A stretch of 64,000 bases of DNA from Phycisphaerae bacterium (GCA_018003015.1 JAGNEZ010000007.1:62001-126000); one strand, 5' to 3'; counted from the first letter of the stretch, positions 54,332 to 63,345 are shown. The notes: generated from the letters alone by a model not told the origin. Translations and numbers: made by a program.

Positions 54332-55297
54332 GTGCAGTACAGGCGGTTGAGGACACCTTCGAAGCCGACGATCTTCATGCTGCTGATGCTTCTCTCGGGT
54401 GTCAGTGTGTTTCTGCCCGCCGACGTTTTCGGGCCGGCGAGGGTTCTAACGCAGCTGGTCGCGGTTCCGCAATGGGCGGCGCAGCGGGCGACGCAGCATG
54501 TGGCCGAGCCCATCCAGGCCCTGGCCGCCAAACCGATGGCCGCGGAGGAACTGGTTCGTCTGCAGCGTCAGGATTTGGCGCTGGAGAACGAGAACGCGGT
54601 TCTGCGACAGCAGGTCTACGAGCTGCGGCTCACCGTTCAGGAGCTGACCGTGCTCCGCAAGCAGAGCCTGCAGCGTGAGGGTATCATTTTGCCCGCGCCG
54701 GTCGTAGCCCTGGATGCGGCTCCGGGGCGGGACTCGATGGTGCTGGGCAAAGGCAAGGTTCAGGGTGCCAAGCGAGAGGACTGGGTGGCCTCGCGGCTGC
54801 TCGTCCAGGTGGGGCAGCAGGATGGCGTGCAGGGCGAGGAGGCGGTGCTGGCCCGGGAGACGCTGATTGGCCGGATCGAGGAGACGAGTCCGCTGACCTC
54901 GCGGGTGGTGCTGCTGAGCGACCCGTACACCAACCGGGCCATGAAAGTGCGGATCATGCATTTCGACCACTCGTCGCAGCGTTACCTGCAGGTCACTTCG
55001 GGCGGGCGGATCGCCGAGTTCGTGCTCCGCGGGGCCGGCGCGGGCAGGATGGTGGTGCCCGACATCCGCAAAGACTTCACTGACGCCGGCGTAGTGGCGG
55101 TCGGCGACCTGGTGACCTCGGATCCGCAGGACCCCAAGCTGCCCCTTGGCATGGTGATCGGGGAGATCACCGAGCTACGGCACAACAAGGACAATCCGCT
55201 GCTGCATGATGCGATCGTGCAGCACCGTTACGATCCGAAGAACCTCAGTCAGGTCTATATCGTGGATCTCTCGCGCGGGTCGAAGGCATCGCGATGA
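54332..55297 (+). CDS. mreC: Cell-shape protein MreC
   Basis: A 321-residue MreC-like protein. I choose GTG 54332 (GAGCGAG seven bases upstream), giving MQYRRLRTPSKPTIFMLLML, a normal MreC start; GTG 54305 is an alternative nine codons earlier. The N-terminal membrane helix is followed by a coiled coil (about 70-115, LVRLQRQDLALENENAVLRQQ) and a beta-domain with VGQQDGVQGEEAVLARETLIGRI, SRVVLLSDPYTNRAMKVRI and late VAVGDLVTSD, the two-barrel region of MreC. MreC links MreB to wall synthases. MreD, PBP2 and RodA genes do not follow; the next gene (dapL) is convergent. Confidence 0.9.
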   Translation: MQYRRLRTPSKPTIFMLLMLLSGVSVFLPADVFGPARVLTQLVAVPQWAAQRATQHVAEPIQALAAKPMAAEELVRLQRQDLALENENAVLRQQVYELRLTVQELTVLRKQSLQREGIILPAPVVALDAAPGRDSMVLGKGKVQGAKREDWVASRLLVQVGQQDGVQGEEAVLARETLIGRIEETSPLTSRVVLLSDPYTNRAMKVRIMHFDHSSQRYLQVTSGGRIAEFVLRGAGAGRMVVPDIRKDFTDAGVVAVGDLVTSDPQDPKLPLGMVIGEITELRHNKDNPLLHDAIVQHRYDPKNLSQVYIVDLSRGSKASR

Positions 55298-55312
55298 TCG
55301 AGCCGGTCCCAC

Positions 55313-56545
55313 TCACCAGACGAACCGGTCACCCGCGAGGCGTTGCCTGAGAGCGGCCATCAGGGCGTCTTCGTCCGCTTCGGTCGGGGCCTGATAGGTG
55401 ACCGAGAAGCGCAGGCAGGCCCCGGCATCGTCCCACGGAACGGTGCATATGGACCGCTCGCGGATCAGGAACTGGGACACGTCCTCGGCCGTCTTGAAGA
55501 CTTGGCCGCCGTCTATACCTCTTGGTGCCTTCGTATAAAGGAAGTAGGTGCCTCCGGGCATATGGGCGTCGAAGCCGAGCTCCCGGAGCGTTGCGACGAG
55601 TTTGTTCAGCCGCCGCTCGTAGCGGGCCCGGACACGTTGCGGAATCGAGTCGTCGGCCAAGGCCGCGACGCCGGCTTTCTGGATGGCCATGAACTGTCCG
55701 CTGTCACAGTTGTCCTTGACATCGGCAAAGGCCCGGACGATCCGTTCGTTCCCGGCCACGAAGCCCAGTCGCCAGCCGATCATATCGAAGCCCTTGCTCA
55801 TCGAGTGGACCTCGACGCCGACTTCCGTTGCTCCCTGGACGGCCAGGAAGCTGAGCGGCTTGCGGCCGTAGGTGAGCATGACGTGGGCGGCATCGTTGAC
55901 GACCACGAGCTGGTAACGGTGGGCGAAGTCGATGACCTTGCGGAAGAAGGTCTCGTCGGCCAGGCCGCCGGTGGGGCTGTTGGGGTAGTTGAGGACCAGC
56001 ATCTTGGCCCGGCGGAGGATATCGGCGGGAATGATGTCCAGGTCGGGCAGGAAGCTGTTTTCCGCCAGAAGCGGCAGGCTGAAAACGGCGCCGCCGTAGT
56101 AGCGGGTGTGGGTGCCGGCGATCGGGTAGCCAGGCACGGTCATCAGGGCAATGTCACCGGGATTGATGAAGACCGCGGGGAGCATGGCCAGGGCGGTCTT
56201 GCTGCCGATGCAGTGGTTGACCTCGGTGGCCGGATCGAGGGTCACGCCGAAGGCTCGTTTCATCCAGCCGGCGGCGGCGTCCTTGTACTGCTGGATGCCG
56301 TTGTCGGCATAGCCGCGGTTTTCGAGTTTGCCGGCCTCTTCGGCCAGGACCTGGCGGACGGATGGATCGGCCATCTGGTCGTTCTCGCCGATGCCGAAAT
56401 CGAGCAGGGGGCGGTTGGGGAAGTCCTTGATGGCGGCCCGCTTGGCCCGCTTGATCTTCTCGAACTTGTAGATGGCCGTGCCTTTGCCGTACTGGGCGCC
56501 GCCGATACGATCCGCGAACAAGGCCTGGAAATACGGGTCGGTCAT
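55313..56545 (-). CDS. dapL: LL-diaminopimelate aminotransferase
   Basis: A 410-residue PLP aminotransferase that makes LL-diaminopimelate from tetrahydrodipicolinate in one step of lysine and peptidoglycan precursor synthesis. The ATG at 56545 follows GAGGAG; the frame upstream is spurious. Evidence: FGIGENDQMADPSVRQVL, GYADNGIQQYKDAAAGWM, VPGYPIAGTHTRYYGG, LVLNYPNSPTGGLADETFF, and the PLP lysine in VHSMSKGFDMIGWRLGF. These match DapL rather than other class I enzymes. DapL is the variant used by Chlamydia and other PVC bacteria. It ends 15 bp from convergent mreC, and its substrate-side genes are elsewhere. Confidence 0.94.
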   Translation of the reverse strand: MTDPYFQALFADRIGGAQYGKGTAIYKFEKIKRAKRAAIKDFPNRPLLDFGIGENDQMADPSVRQVLAEEAGKLENRGYADNGIQQYKDAAAGWMKRAFGVTLDPATEVNHCIGSKTALAMLPAVFINPGDIALMTVPGYPIAGTHTRYYGGAVFSLPLLAENSFLPDLDIIPADILRRAKMLVLNYPNSPTGGLADETFFRKVIDFAHRYQLVVVNDAAHVMLTYGRKPLSFLAVQGATEVGVEVHSMSKGFDMIGWRLGFVAGNERIVRAFADVKDNCDSGQFMAIQKAGVAALADDSIPQRVRARYERRLNKLVATLRELGFDAHMPGGTYFLYTKAPRGIDGGQVFKTAEDVSQFLIRERSICTVPWDDAGACLRFSVTYQAPTEADEDALMAALRQRLAGDRFVW

Positions 56546-56938
56546 GATCTCCTCATTCCGATGAAACAGTAGCCCTTCCCAAGGCGAGTATGGTAACGAA
56601 TTCAGCCGGCCGGTCCACACCTGGTGGACGGTGTTGTTCTTCCCCGGTGGGTGACAACCCGGGCATATCCTGCGGCGAAGAGTCTCCTCGGGGGGAGCTC
56701 GGACGACACAAGGGGGAGAGGGGCGGATCGCGATGGCGCTGTCGTCAGCGACCGGCCGATGGGTCCGCCCCCGGCGGCAGCCGATGCCGAAGCAGCCTCA
56801 GGGTGTGTCTGGTTCTCCTTCACCGCACCTCCGTCAGGTTCACCGGAGGGGGTCACGGACTGGTTGGTGGGGTCCCTTGACTTGCCGGGCGGGTGTTTCT
56901 ACCTTCATCGCCCTGGATTGGCATCGAGGACACGAGAC
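56546..56938. other. Intergenic region between divergent dapL and argB
   Basis: About 390 bp between two amino-acid biosynthesis genes reading outwards. The open frame from 56624 into argB has no resemblance to ArgB. The promoter of argB lies at 56877-56905; no clear promoter for dapL was identified. Confidence 0.45.
56877..56905 (+). promoter_or_regulatory. Candidate promoter of argB
   Basis: TTGACT (56877-56882), 17 bp, TACCTT (56900-56905), with about 27 bp of leader before the ATG. Confidence 0.45.
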
Positions 56939-57817
56939 ATGCAAGAAGCAATCGGGAAAGCATCGGTCCTGGTCGAGGCCCTGCCCTACATTCAGGGCTA
57001 CCTGGACAAGATCATCGTGGTCAAGCTCGGCGGCTCGGTTATGGACGATCTGACCGCGGAACGGGAGTTACTGCGCGACGTGGTTTTCCTGCGTAGTGTC
57101 GGGATGCAGCCGATCATCGTCCACGGCGGCGGGAAGGAGATATCCAAGGCCATGGACGACGCAGGCCTCGAGCCCACCTTTGTTCAAGGTCTCCGCTACA
57201 CGGACGACCGCACGCTGGCCATTGCTGAGCAGGTGCTCTGCGCCCGGATCAACAAGCGCTTGGTGGATGCCTTGATCAAGATGGGCGTGGACGCGATTGG
57301 CCTGCACAGCCTGACCACGTGCGTTCTGTTCGCCGAGCAGTTGTTCTTGCAGGGTGAGGAGAACCGCCGGATTGACGTGGGCTATGTCGGCAAGGTCGAG
57401 CAGGTCAACGCGAAGGTGCTCCGGCTTTTATGCCAAGCGGGTACCGTACCGGTCATCGCTCCGATTGCCCGGGATTTCGCGGGGGGCAAGCTCAACGTCA
57501 ACGCGGACACGGCCGCCGGGCATGTGGCCGCCGCGGTCAAAGCCGAGAAGCTGGTCATGGTGTCGGACACCCACGGCATCCGGCGTGAGAAGGACAACCC
57601 CGACTCGTTCTGCCACTCGCTCAACAAGGCCGAGATCGGCGAACTGATGGCGGAGAAGATCATTGACAAAGGCATGATCCCGAAGGTCGAAGCGTGCCTG
57701 CGGGCGCTTGAGGCGGGGACGCGCAAAGCCCACATCATCGACGGGCGGATCCCTCACTCGCTGCTGCTGGAGATCTTCACCGACAAGGGCATCGGCACGC
57801 AAATCCTACAGTCGTGA
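56939..57817 (+). CDS. argB: Acetylglutamate kinase
   Basis: A 292-residue amino-acid kinase that phosphorylates N-acetyl-L-glutamate in arginine synthesis. The start is ATG 56939 (GAGGA eight bases before); the frame is open further upstream, but similarity begins here. Motifs: IIVVKLGGSVMDD (phosphate loop), PIIVHGGGKEISKAMDDAGL, FVQGLRYTD, NVNADTAAGHVAAAVKAEKLVMVSD, and the end AHIIDGRIPHSLLLEIFTDKGIGTQI. A 292-residue length with an extended N-terminus (VLVEALPYIQGYLDK) resembles arginine-sensitive ArgB forms, but this is inferred. No other arg genes are adjacent. Confidence 0.96.
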   Translation: MQEAIGKASVLVEALPYIQGYLDKIIVVKLGGSVMDDLTAERELLRDVVFLRSVGMQPIIVHGGGKEISKAMDDAGLEPTFVQGLRYTDDRTLAIAEQVLCARINKRLVDALIKMGVDAIGLHSLTTCVLFAEQLFLQGEENRRIDVGYVGKVEQVNAKVLRLLCQAGTVPVIAPIARDFAGGKLNVNADTAAGHVAAAVKAEKLVMVSDTHGIRREKDNPDSFCHSLNKAEIGELMAEKIIDKGMIPKVEACLRALEAGTRKAHIIDGRIPHSLLLEIFTDKGIGTQILQS

Positions 57818-58127
57818 TATGTACGAGCGGGTCTTTGGGTGATCGTTCGCCGCTTCGCGTGGCGTTGTCCTGACGGGGTGGCTTAGCCGACCGCATCGAG
57901 GAGGGAGGGCTCAGGGTCCGGGGTGTGGGGCTGGGGGTGAGGGGGTGAGGGTCTGCGAGTCGTGAGCCCATTGCTCCGGACAGAGCCAGATGGCGTGGTA
58001 GGTTCGGGGTGGTCGACGATCCAGAAAACCGCGGTGGCGTGCGACTCCGATGGAAAGGGCGCCGTCGTACCGATCGAGGGTCAAGCGAGTTGGCCTGGCG
58101 GTTCATCAGCGAAAGGACAGGACAAAG
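57818..58127 (+). other. Intergenic region with a G-quadruplex-type motif
   Basis: About 310 bp. At 57920-57945 four G runs (GGGG, GGGG, GGGGG, GGGGG) with short loops (TGT, CT, TGA) meet the usual G-quadruplex pattern on the plus strand. No terminator for argB was seen. Confidence 0.5.
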
Positions 58128-59339
58128 ATGCACGTAGATATCATCGTTAGGCCCACGCGAACGCTTCGATTGGCGCTCTCGACGGCCCTAACCGCCGTTC
58201 TCGGGTTTCCCCTCGTAGCCGTCGGGCAGTCGCCGGTCGGGCCCCCGGGGCCGCAGCCCGTTGCTCTTGGCCCGTATGTGCAGAACGTGGGCACCAGCAA
58301 CGCGGTCATCTGCTGGGCCACCCTGAGCGGGGAAGTGATCCTCACACCGCCGGCGAAGAACGACACTTGCTTTCGGGAATACCAGGTGCACTCCGTCGTG
58401 CTGCGTGGTCTCACACCGGGAACCAGCTATTCCTACCGTGTGCCCGGAGATGCCGGAGCCGCCGGCGATTGCAGGTTTGCGACCGTCCCCAAGGGAGAGC
58501 ACCCGTTCAGCTTCTGCGTGATCAGTGATACCCAGAATCGCGACAACAAAGCGCACCGGTCGATTGTCGAGCGTCTTCTTGCCGACAAACCTGACATGCT
58601 GTTCAACGTGGGTGATCTGGTGTCCGACGGCCGGAGCTTCGGCGATTGGGAGGAGTTCTTCCGAATACAGGGCCCTCTCCTGCGCAGCGTGCCCTGCTAC
58701 GCCGTACTGGGCAATCACGAGCGCGACTCCTCCCTGTACTTCCAGTTTTTCGCTCTACCCGGCATTGAGCGGTACTACTCGTTCAACCGCGGGGCGGCGC
58801 ACTTTGTCGTGCTGGACAGTCCCGGCGGGCGCATGCCGGACGACAACCAATCGGTCACCAAGGCCGATCAAGACCGCTTCAAGGAGCGCGGCAAACGGTA
58901 CTGGCGGCAACAGATGGAGTGGTTCAAGAATGACCTGGCCGGGCACGGAGACGCGAAGTACGTTTTTGTTTTTCTTCACTACCCGATCTACAGCCTGATG
59001 GCTTCGCGAAAGGCATCGACCGATGAGTTGCGCGAGCGATTCGGCACGGTGTTCCAGGACCACTGTGTCACTGCGGTCTTCAGCGGTCACGATCACCACT
59101 ATCACCGTGAGGTTGCAGGAGGCGTGCATTTCATGGACGGTGGGGCAGGAGGCGGGTCGGCGCGTCCCGTCGATGCTCCGATTCGGCCCGAGACCGTTAG
59201 GTATGCAGCCGTCGAGTCATTCACCCGGGTTGAGATCGGCCCTGATCGCGCGAAGGTCCGCGTCACCGATGTTGCGGGCCAGGTCGTGGACGAGTTCTCC
59301 TTATCACCCCGGCCGCATTCAGCGACCAAGCCGGAGTGA
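58128..59339 (+). CDS. Exported purple-acid-phosphatase-like metallophosphoesterase
   Basis: A 403-residue secreted enzyme, start ATG 58128 (GGACAGGACAAAG before it), with a signal peptide ending near VAVGQS. Residues about 35-120 form an Ig/fibronectin-like N-domain (YVQNVGTSNAVICWAT, GLTPGTSYSYRV), the arrangement of purple acid phosphatases. The metallophosphoesterase part shows FCVISDTQNRD, NVGDLVSDG, VLGNHERD, FVFLHYPIY and SGHDHHYHR for the dinuclear centre. The bridging Asp and GNHE motifs are intact. The purple-acid Tyr ligand cannot be assigned with certainty. It probably releases phosphate from organic monoesters in the envelope. No co-directional partner is seen. Confidence 0.87.
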   Translation: MHVDIIVRPTRTLRLALSTALTAVLGFPLVAVGQSPVGPPGPQPVALGPYVQNVGTSNAVICWATLSGEVILTPPAKNDTCFREYQVHSVVLRGLTPGTSYSYRVPGDAGAAGDCRFATVPKGEHPFSFCVISDTQNRDNKAHRSIVERLLADKPDMLFNVGDLVSDGRSFGDWEEFFRIQGPLLRSVPCYAVLGNHERDSSLYFQFFALPGIERYYSFNRGAAHFVVLDSPGGRMPDDNQSVTKADQDRFKERGKRYWRQQMEWFKNDLAGHGDAKYVFVFLHYPIYSLMASRKASTDELRERFGTVFQDHCVTAVFSGHDHHYHREVAGGVHFMDGGAGGGSARPVDAPIRPETVRYAAVESFTRVEIGPDRAKVRVTDVAGQVVDEFSLSPRPHSATKPE

Positions 59340-60381
59340 GGGTGGTTGGGACTTGGCACGATGATGCGACGATGAAGAGAGTATCCTTGATTCGCCGTGA
59401 GCGCGCTTCGCGGACTTCGGTTGATCTCAGAAGGCCGCAAAGGGCGGGCAGGACTGATGGTGATGAACCAAAGGAGATGCGGTAGTTGGGGGATCATTGG
59501 GATTCTCATCGCGTTGATTAGGGATTACGCCGACTTGGGCTTCTGAACCTGGGCGGGGCAGCCCGCAACCTACCACTCGAAGCATGAGCCCGGTTCACGG
59601 GCAGTGAGCCAGGGTCACAGATTGGAGGGATGGCGGGTCGACTGTCCTGTCGGTGGTGAGCCGCATTCGCCCCGCACGCGGCGGGTGCACACGGGCCGTT
59701 TGAGGCGGTGTGAGGAGTCGCATTCAGCGGTCAGCCTTCAGCAAGAAAATGAGGAACACCGCCAAGAAGTATTAGAATGGATAAAGAGTATGGAGCGGGG
59801 TCGCCGCGCCGCTGCATATCGAACCTGGTCCGTTATCCGTGCTCCTGACCCACCGACCACCGGACGGTGAACAACGACATGCCGGCGTTCGAAATAAATG
59901 GACCCATCCCGTTATCCGAGCCCGGACAGGTTTGCCGCCCTCAATCCGCGCCCCAGCCATGCGGCGCCTGATAGGCCGGGGGAGACACCTACTCTTGGAC
60001 GACAAACGAGAAACCTGACGCAGTTCAGGCACTGACGGCTTGGTTTGGCCCTTCCCAGAGCGGGAAATACCTTGAAATGGGCTGAGTCGCTGGGGTAACA
60101 TAGTGGCGCTGCTCGCGGAGGACACGCCTCTGGTTCTGCCGGCGTCTCCGTCGAGCGCAATCATATCCAGACGGCGCGCTTGTCCCGTACGAACCATGCA
60201 CCCCTCGGGCAGCGTGAACGTCTACTTTTCGGCAGCGGCGATCCGTTCAGTGCACGCCCGGCGCAGGGCTGTCTCACGGACCGCTGGAAGGAGGTGGTCG
60301 CACATCCGTAGCAGCAAGACAACGTCCTGAGCCCAAGAGGTGTGGTCTGTTTCAGAAAGCACATTCTTCGGAGGAGCAAAC
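59340..60381 (+). other. Intergenic region of about 1 kb without genes
   Basis: Short frames here have no family, start signal or codon pattern. It holds repeat copy A (59728-59918) and, after it, an unexplained 460-bp stretch up to the peroxidase gene. Confidence 0.45.
59728..59918 (+). repeat. Direct repeat copy A, upstream of the cytochrome c peroxidase
   Basis: Shares with copy B a 38-bp identical core (59803-59840) plus diverged flanks: TTCAGCAAGA and following on the left, and CGAAATAAATGGACCC with TCCCGTTATC on the right after about 49 extra bases. The divergence implies an old duplication or a member of a dispersed family. Confidence 0.8.
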
Positions 60382-61572
60382 ATGTCTCGAAAAGGGGTTA
60401 GATATTGGGCGACCGCTGTTATTCTTGGGGTGACGGCGACGGCGGCCGTCGCGGGAGGAGACCCGCCTCCCGATGATCAGCTGGCACCGCTTGGCAAACT
60501 GCTGTTCTTCGACAAGAACCTCTCGACCCCGCCGGGGCAATCCTGCGCTGCATGCCATGCGCCCGAAGTCGGCTTTACCGGACCGGATTCGGACATCAAC
60601 TTCAAGACGGCGGTGTACCCCGGTGCGGTGCACACACGGTTTGGGAACCGCAAGCCGCCCTCGGCCGCATATGGTGGGCCCAGCCCGGTGATGTACTACG
60701 ATGAGCCCGAAGGCCTGTGGATTGGCGGCATGTTCTGGGATGGCCGGGCCACGGGCTGGACGCTCGGCGACCCGCTGGCGGAACAGGCTCAGGGGCCGTT
60801 CCTGAATGCCCTGGAGCAGAATAATCCAAATGCGAGACTGGTGTGCTCCAAAGTCGCCAAGTCAGCTTATGCGGGATTGTTCAAGAAAGTCTGGGGAGCC
60901 GGGTCCCTGGACTGGAAGAAGGACGTCGACGGCACGTACGAGCGGATTGCCAGATCGATCGCGGCTTACGAGCGGTCTGCGGAGGTAAGTCCCTTCAGTT
61001 CCAAGTATGACTATTACCTCGCGGGACAAGCCAAACTCACGGATCAGGAAGCGTGGGGCCTGGAGCTCTTCGAGGGCAAGGGCATGTGCTCGGCCTGCCA
61101 CATCAGCCAGCCCGGCTCGAACGGCGAGCCCCCCTTGTTTACCGATTTCACCTACGACAATTTGGGCATTCCCAAGAACCCGGACAACCCCTTCTATCAG
61201 ATGCCCCGCAAGTGGAACCCTGACGGCAAAAAGTGGGTCGATCCCGGCTTGGGCGGTTTCCTGAAGAGCGCGGGCTACGAGCCGGAGGTCTATCAACCCG
61301 AATGGGGCAAACACAAGGTCCCGACCCTTCGCAATGTAGACCTGAGGCCTTATCCGGAATTCGTCAAGGCCTTCGGGCACAACGGCTACTTCAAGTCCCT
61401 CGAGGAGATCACCCACTTCTACAACACGAGGGATGTGGAACCGTGGCCGGCCCCCGAAGTACCAGACACCATCAACAAGGATGAACTGGGCAACCTGGGC
61501 CTGAGTGCCGAGGAGGAAGCGGCGATTGTAGCGTTCATGAAGACACTGTCGGACGGGTATGTTGTTCCGTAG
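60382..61572 (+). CDS. Di-haem cytochrome c peroxidase (CcpA/MauG family)
   Basis: A 396-residue exported protein, start ATG 60382 with GGAGGAG nine bases upstream. A signal peptide (VRYWATAVILGVTATAAVAGG) precedes two covalent haem sites: CAACH at residues 55-59 in a PPGQSCAACHAPEVGF context, and CSACH at 236-240. Other family segments are LGKLLFFDKNLSTPPG, FWDGRATGWTLGDPLAEQ, LFEGKGMCSACH, LRNVDLRPYPEFVKAFGHNGYF and a C-terminal LSAEEEAAIVAFMKTL. The enzyme reduces peroxide with electrons from a cytochrome or cupredoxin, or oxidises a protein like MauG. A direct repeat flanks the gene on both sides. Confidence 0.93.
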   Translation: MSRKGVRYWATAVILGVTATAAVAGGDPPPDDQLAPLGKLLFFDKNLSTPPGQSCAACHAPEVGFTGPDSDINFKTAVYPGAVHTRFGNRKPPSAAYGGPSPVMYYDEPEGLWIGGMFWDGRATGWTLGDPLAEQAQGPFLNALEQNNPNARLVCSKVAKSAYAGLFKKVWGAGSLDWKKDVDGTYERIARSIAAYERSAEVSPFSSKYDYYLAGQAKLTDQEAWGLELFEGKGMCSACHISQPGSNGEPPLFTDFTYDNLGIPKNPDNPFYQMPRKWNPDGKKWVDPGLGGFLKSAGYEPEVYQPEWGKHKVPTLRNVDLRPYPEFVKAFGHNGYFKSLEEITHFYNTRDVEPWPAPEVPDTINKDELGNLGLSAEEEAAIVAFMKTLSDGYVVP

Positions 61573-61602
61573 CAGCAGCGATGCTGCAGCATGTCCAGGC
61601 GG

Positions 61603-61644
61603 GGGGTGCAGGTCGGTATTGCACAGGCCTGCACCCCTCCTGCT
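61603..61644 (+). terminator. Terminator of the cytochrome c peroxidase gene
   Basis: A 10-bp perfect stem (GGGGTGCAGG at 61603-61612 with CCTGCACCCC at 61628-61637), then TCCTGCTTT, about 30 bp after the stop. The T-run is weak. Confidence 0.55.
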
Positions 61645-61771
61645 TTGACGGAATCCGTTCTCGCTCCTCTTTGCCAGCGCGGTCAACCGGTCGGTACGCA
61701 GGCGGTATTGACGCGAGGCGAAGCGGTGTTTCTGACCCCTCTGGTGATGTGGAGAAGCGGTCAGAGGTAAG

Positions 61772-61922
61772 TGGTCAGTGTTCAGCATTCAGCAAGACAA
61801 TGGGGAATACCGTAAAGAAGCAATAGTATATACAAAGAGTATAAAGGGGGTAGCCGCGCCGCTGCATATCGAACCTGGTCCGTTATCCGTCCCCGAAATA
61901 AACGGACCCGTCCCGTTATCTG
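61772..61922 (+). repeat. Direct repeat copy B, downstream of the cytochrome c peroxidase
   Basis: The core 61853-61890 is identical to 59803-59840, with diverged flanks as in copy A but without its 49-bp insertion. Copies A and B are in the same orientation. Confidence 0.8.
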
Positions 61923-61938
61923 CGCCGTTATCTGCGAT

Positions 61939-63345
61939 CTACGCGCGCACGCCGGTCATGTCTGCGGACAGCTCGTGCAGGAGTTCGACGATTCGCACGT
62001 CCGACGGGCAGACTTCGGCGCACCGTCCGCAGTTGCGGCACACCCTGGCCGGGTCGTAGCCCGCCCGGGCATACAGCTCGCGAGCCAGCTGCTGCTCGCT
62101 GTACTGGTGGGTGTAGGCGTGATAGCGGATCATGTTCGTCACGGCGATGTGCTCGGGACACACCGTCGTGCAGTCGCCGCACAAGTGGCAGGCCCCGGCC
62201 ATCTCGTACTTGACGAGGGTCCGCAGTTCGCGTTGGGCGTCGGCGGTCAGCTTCAAGGAAGCCAGAGGGAGGTCCTTCTCCATCTCCTCGTTGCTCTTGA
62301 TCTGCATGATGACCGCATCGATGAGCCCGTCGGTCAGATTCAGCATCCAGAGCTTGGCTCGCTCCCACTCGTTGTAGCTCTTGCCGCCGACGAGGCTCTC
62401 GAACTTCTTCTCCCGCCCATCCACCGGGCGGTTCTTGATGCCTGAGGTTTTCATCGCGATGAGGCCGACGTCCTGCTTCTTGAGAGAAGTGAGTTCGGGC
62501 TTGAGGGCATCGAAACTCTCGGGATTGACTCCGGGCATGATCACGTCGATCTTCCAGGGTCCCTTGGCATTGGCCTCGACCGCCGCGGCCAGCACCTCTT
62601 TCTGATGATTGTGGGTGCTGAAGCCAAAGTGCTTCGCCTTCCCGGCCTTGTGGGCGTTCTCGTAGGCTTCCCACACTTCCAGGCAGTCGAAGATCCAGGG
62701 GATCTCGATACCGTGCATGAAATAGGCATCGACGTCTTTCACGCCCAGGCGGCCGAGTGAATCATCGAGCTGCTCGCGGTAGAGCTTAGCCATGCGTTTG
62801 CCCGCCGGGCGCAGATCCGGCTTGTCGCCCCCCTGTTTCTGCTTCTCGACGGCTTTCTTGTGCAGGGCGAGCAGGTCGCCCTCGCCGTTGCCCAGATAGT
62901 CTTTCATTGCAGCGCGGTACAACTTGGCCACTTCGTCATCAATCTTAGAGTAACCCGCCACGTCAGTCGCCTTGCTGGTCAGCCAGAGCTTGTCGCGCTG
63001 CTTCTGCAGGAACGGCTTGAGTTCCAGCTCGAAGTTGCCGTACCCTCGGGCAGCATCGATGTAATTGACGCCTCGGGCGAGGAGTCGCCGCCAGAGGGTC
63101 TCGTTGCCGCCCCAGCCCTGCACGATGCGACTGACCATGAAGTTGGTCCGACCCATGCGCGCGTAGGCCATGTCGACGTTCCTGCCGCGCCAGATCAGGT
63201 CTTTGGCGTCGACCTGGACCTCGGGAGCCCCCTGCTTCTGGTCGGCACCGAGGACGGCGGGCCCGGCCACTGCGGCCGCGCCCACGCTTACCGCAGTGCT
63301 CTTGAGGAAATGACGGCGATCCAGCCTGTTCTGATCATGGGACAT
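61939..63345 (-). CDS. Tat-exported aldo/keto reductase with C-terminal 4Fe-4S domain
   Basis: A 468-residue protein. The start at ATG 63345 follows AAGGAA and gives a twin-arginine signal (LDRRHFLKSTAVSVGAAAVAG). Residues about 65-350 fit the AKR barrel: MGRTNFMVSRIVQGWGG, NYIDAARGYGNFE and LWLTSKATD supply Asp, Tyr and Lys of the catalytic tetrad. Near residues 385 and 435 are two cluster motifs, CHLCGDCTTVCP and CRNCGRCAEVCP, forming a ferredoxin-like 2[4Fe-4S] domain. Fused AKR-ferredoxin proteins with Tat signals are frequent in Planctomycetota; their substrate is unknown. The fusion suggests electron delivery to or from the barrel outside the cytoplasm. Confidence 0.9.
   Translation of the reverse strand: MSHDQNRLDRRHFLKSTAVSVGAAAVAGPAVLGADQKQGAPEVQVDAKDLIWRGRNVDMAYARMGRTNFMVSRIVQGWGGNETLWRRLLARGVNYIDAARGYGNFELELKPFLQKQRDKLWLTSKATDVAGYSKIDDEVAKLYRAAMKDYLGNGEGDLLALHKKAVEKQKQGGDKPDLRPAGKRMAKLYREQLDDSLGRLGVKDVDAYFMHGIEIPWIFDCLEVWEAYENAHKAGKAKHFGFSTHNHQKEVLAAAVEANAKGPWKIDVIMPGVNPESFDALKPELTSLKKQDVGLIAMKTSGIKNRPVDGREKKFESLVGGKSYNEWERAKLWMLNLTDGLIDAVIMQIKSNEEMEKDLPLASLKLTADAQRELRTLVKYEMAGACHLCGDCTTVCPEHIAVTNMIRYHAYTHQYSEQQLARELYARAGYDPARVCRNCGRCAEVCPSDVRIVELLHELSADMTGVRA

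Larger units (their letters stand above)
61573..61938. other. Intergenic region with terminator and repeat
   Basis: About 370 bp between convergent genes, with the peroxidase terminator near the start and repeat copy B in the second half. No gene is visible. Confidence 0.5.

Noticed and set aside
55343-56572. 409-codon plus-strand frame opposite dapL
   Set aside because: Acidic, low-complexity product without motifs; dapL on the other strand is complete with its PLP lysine.
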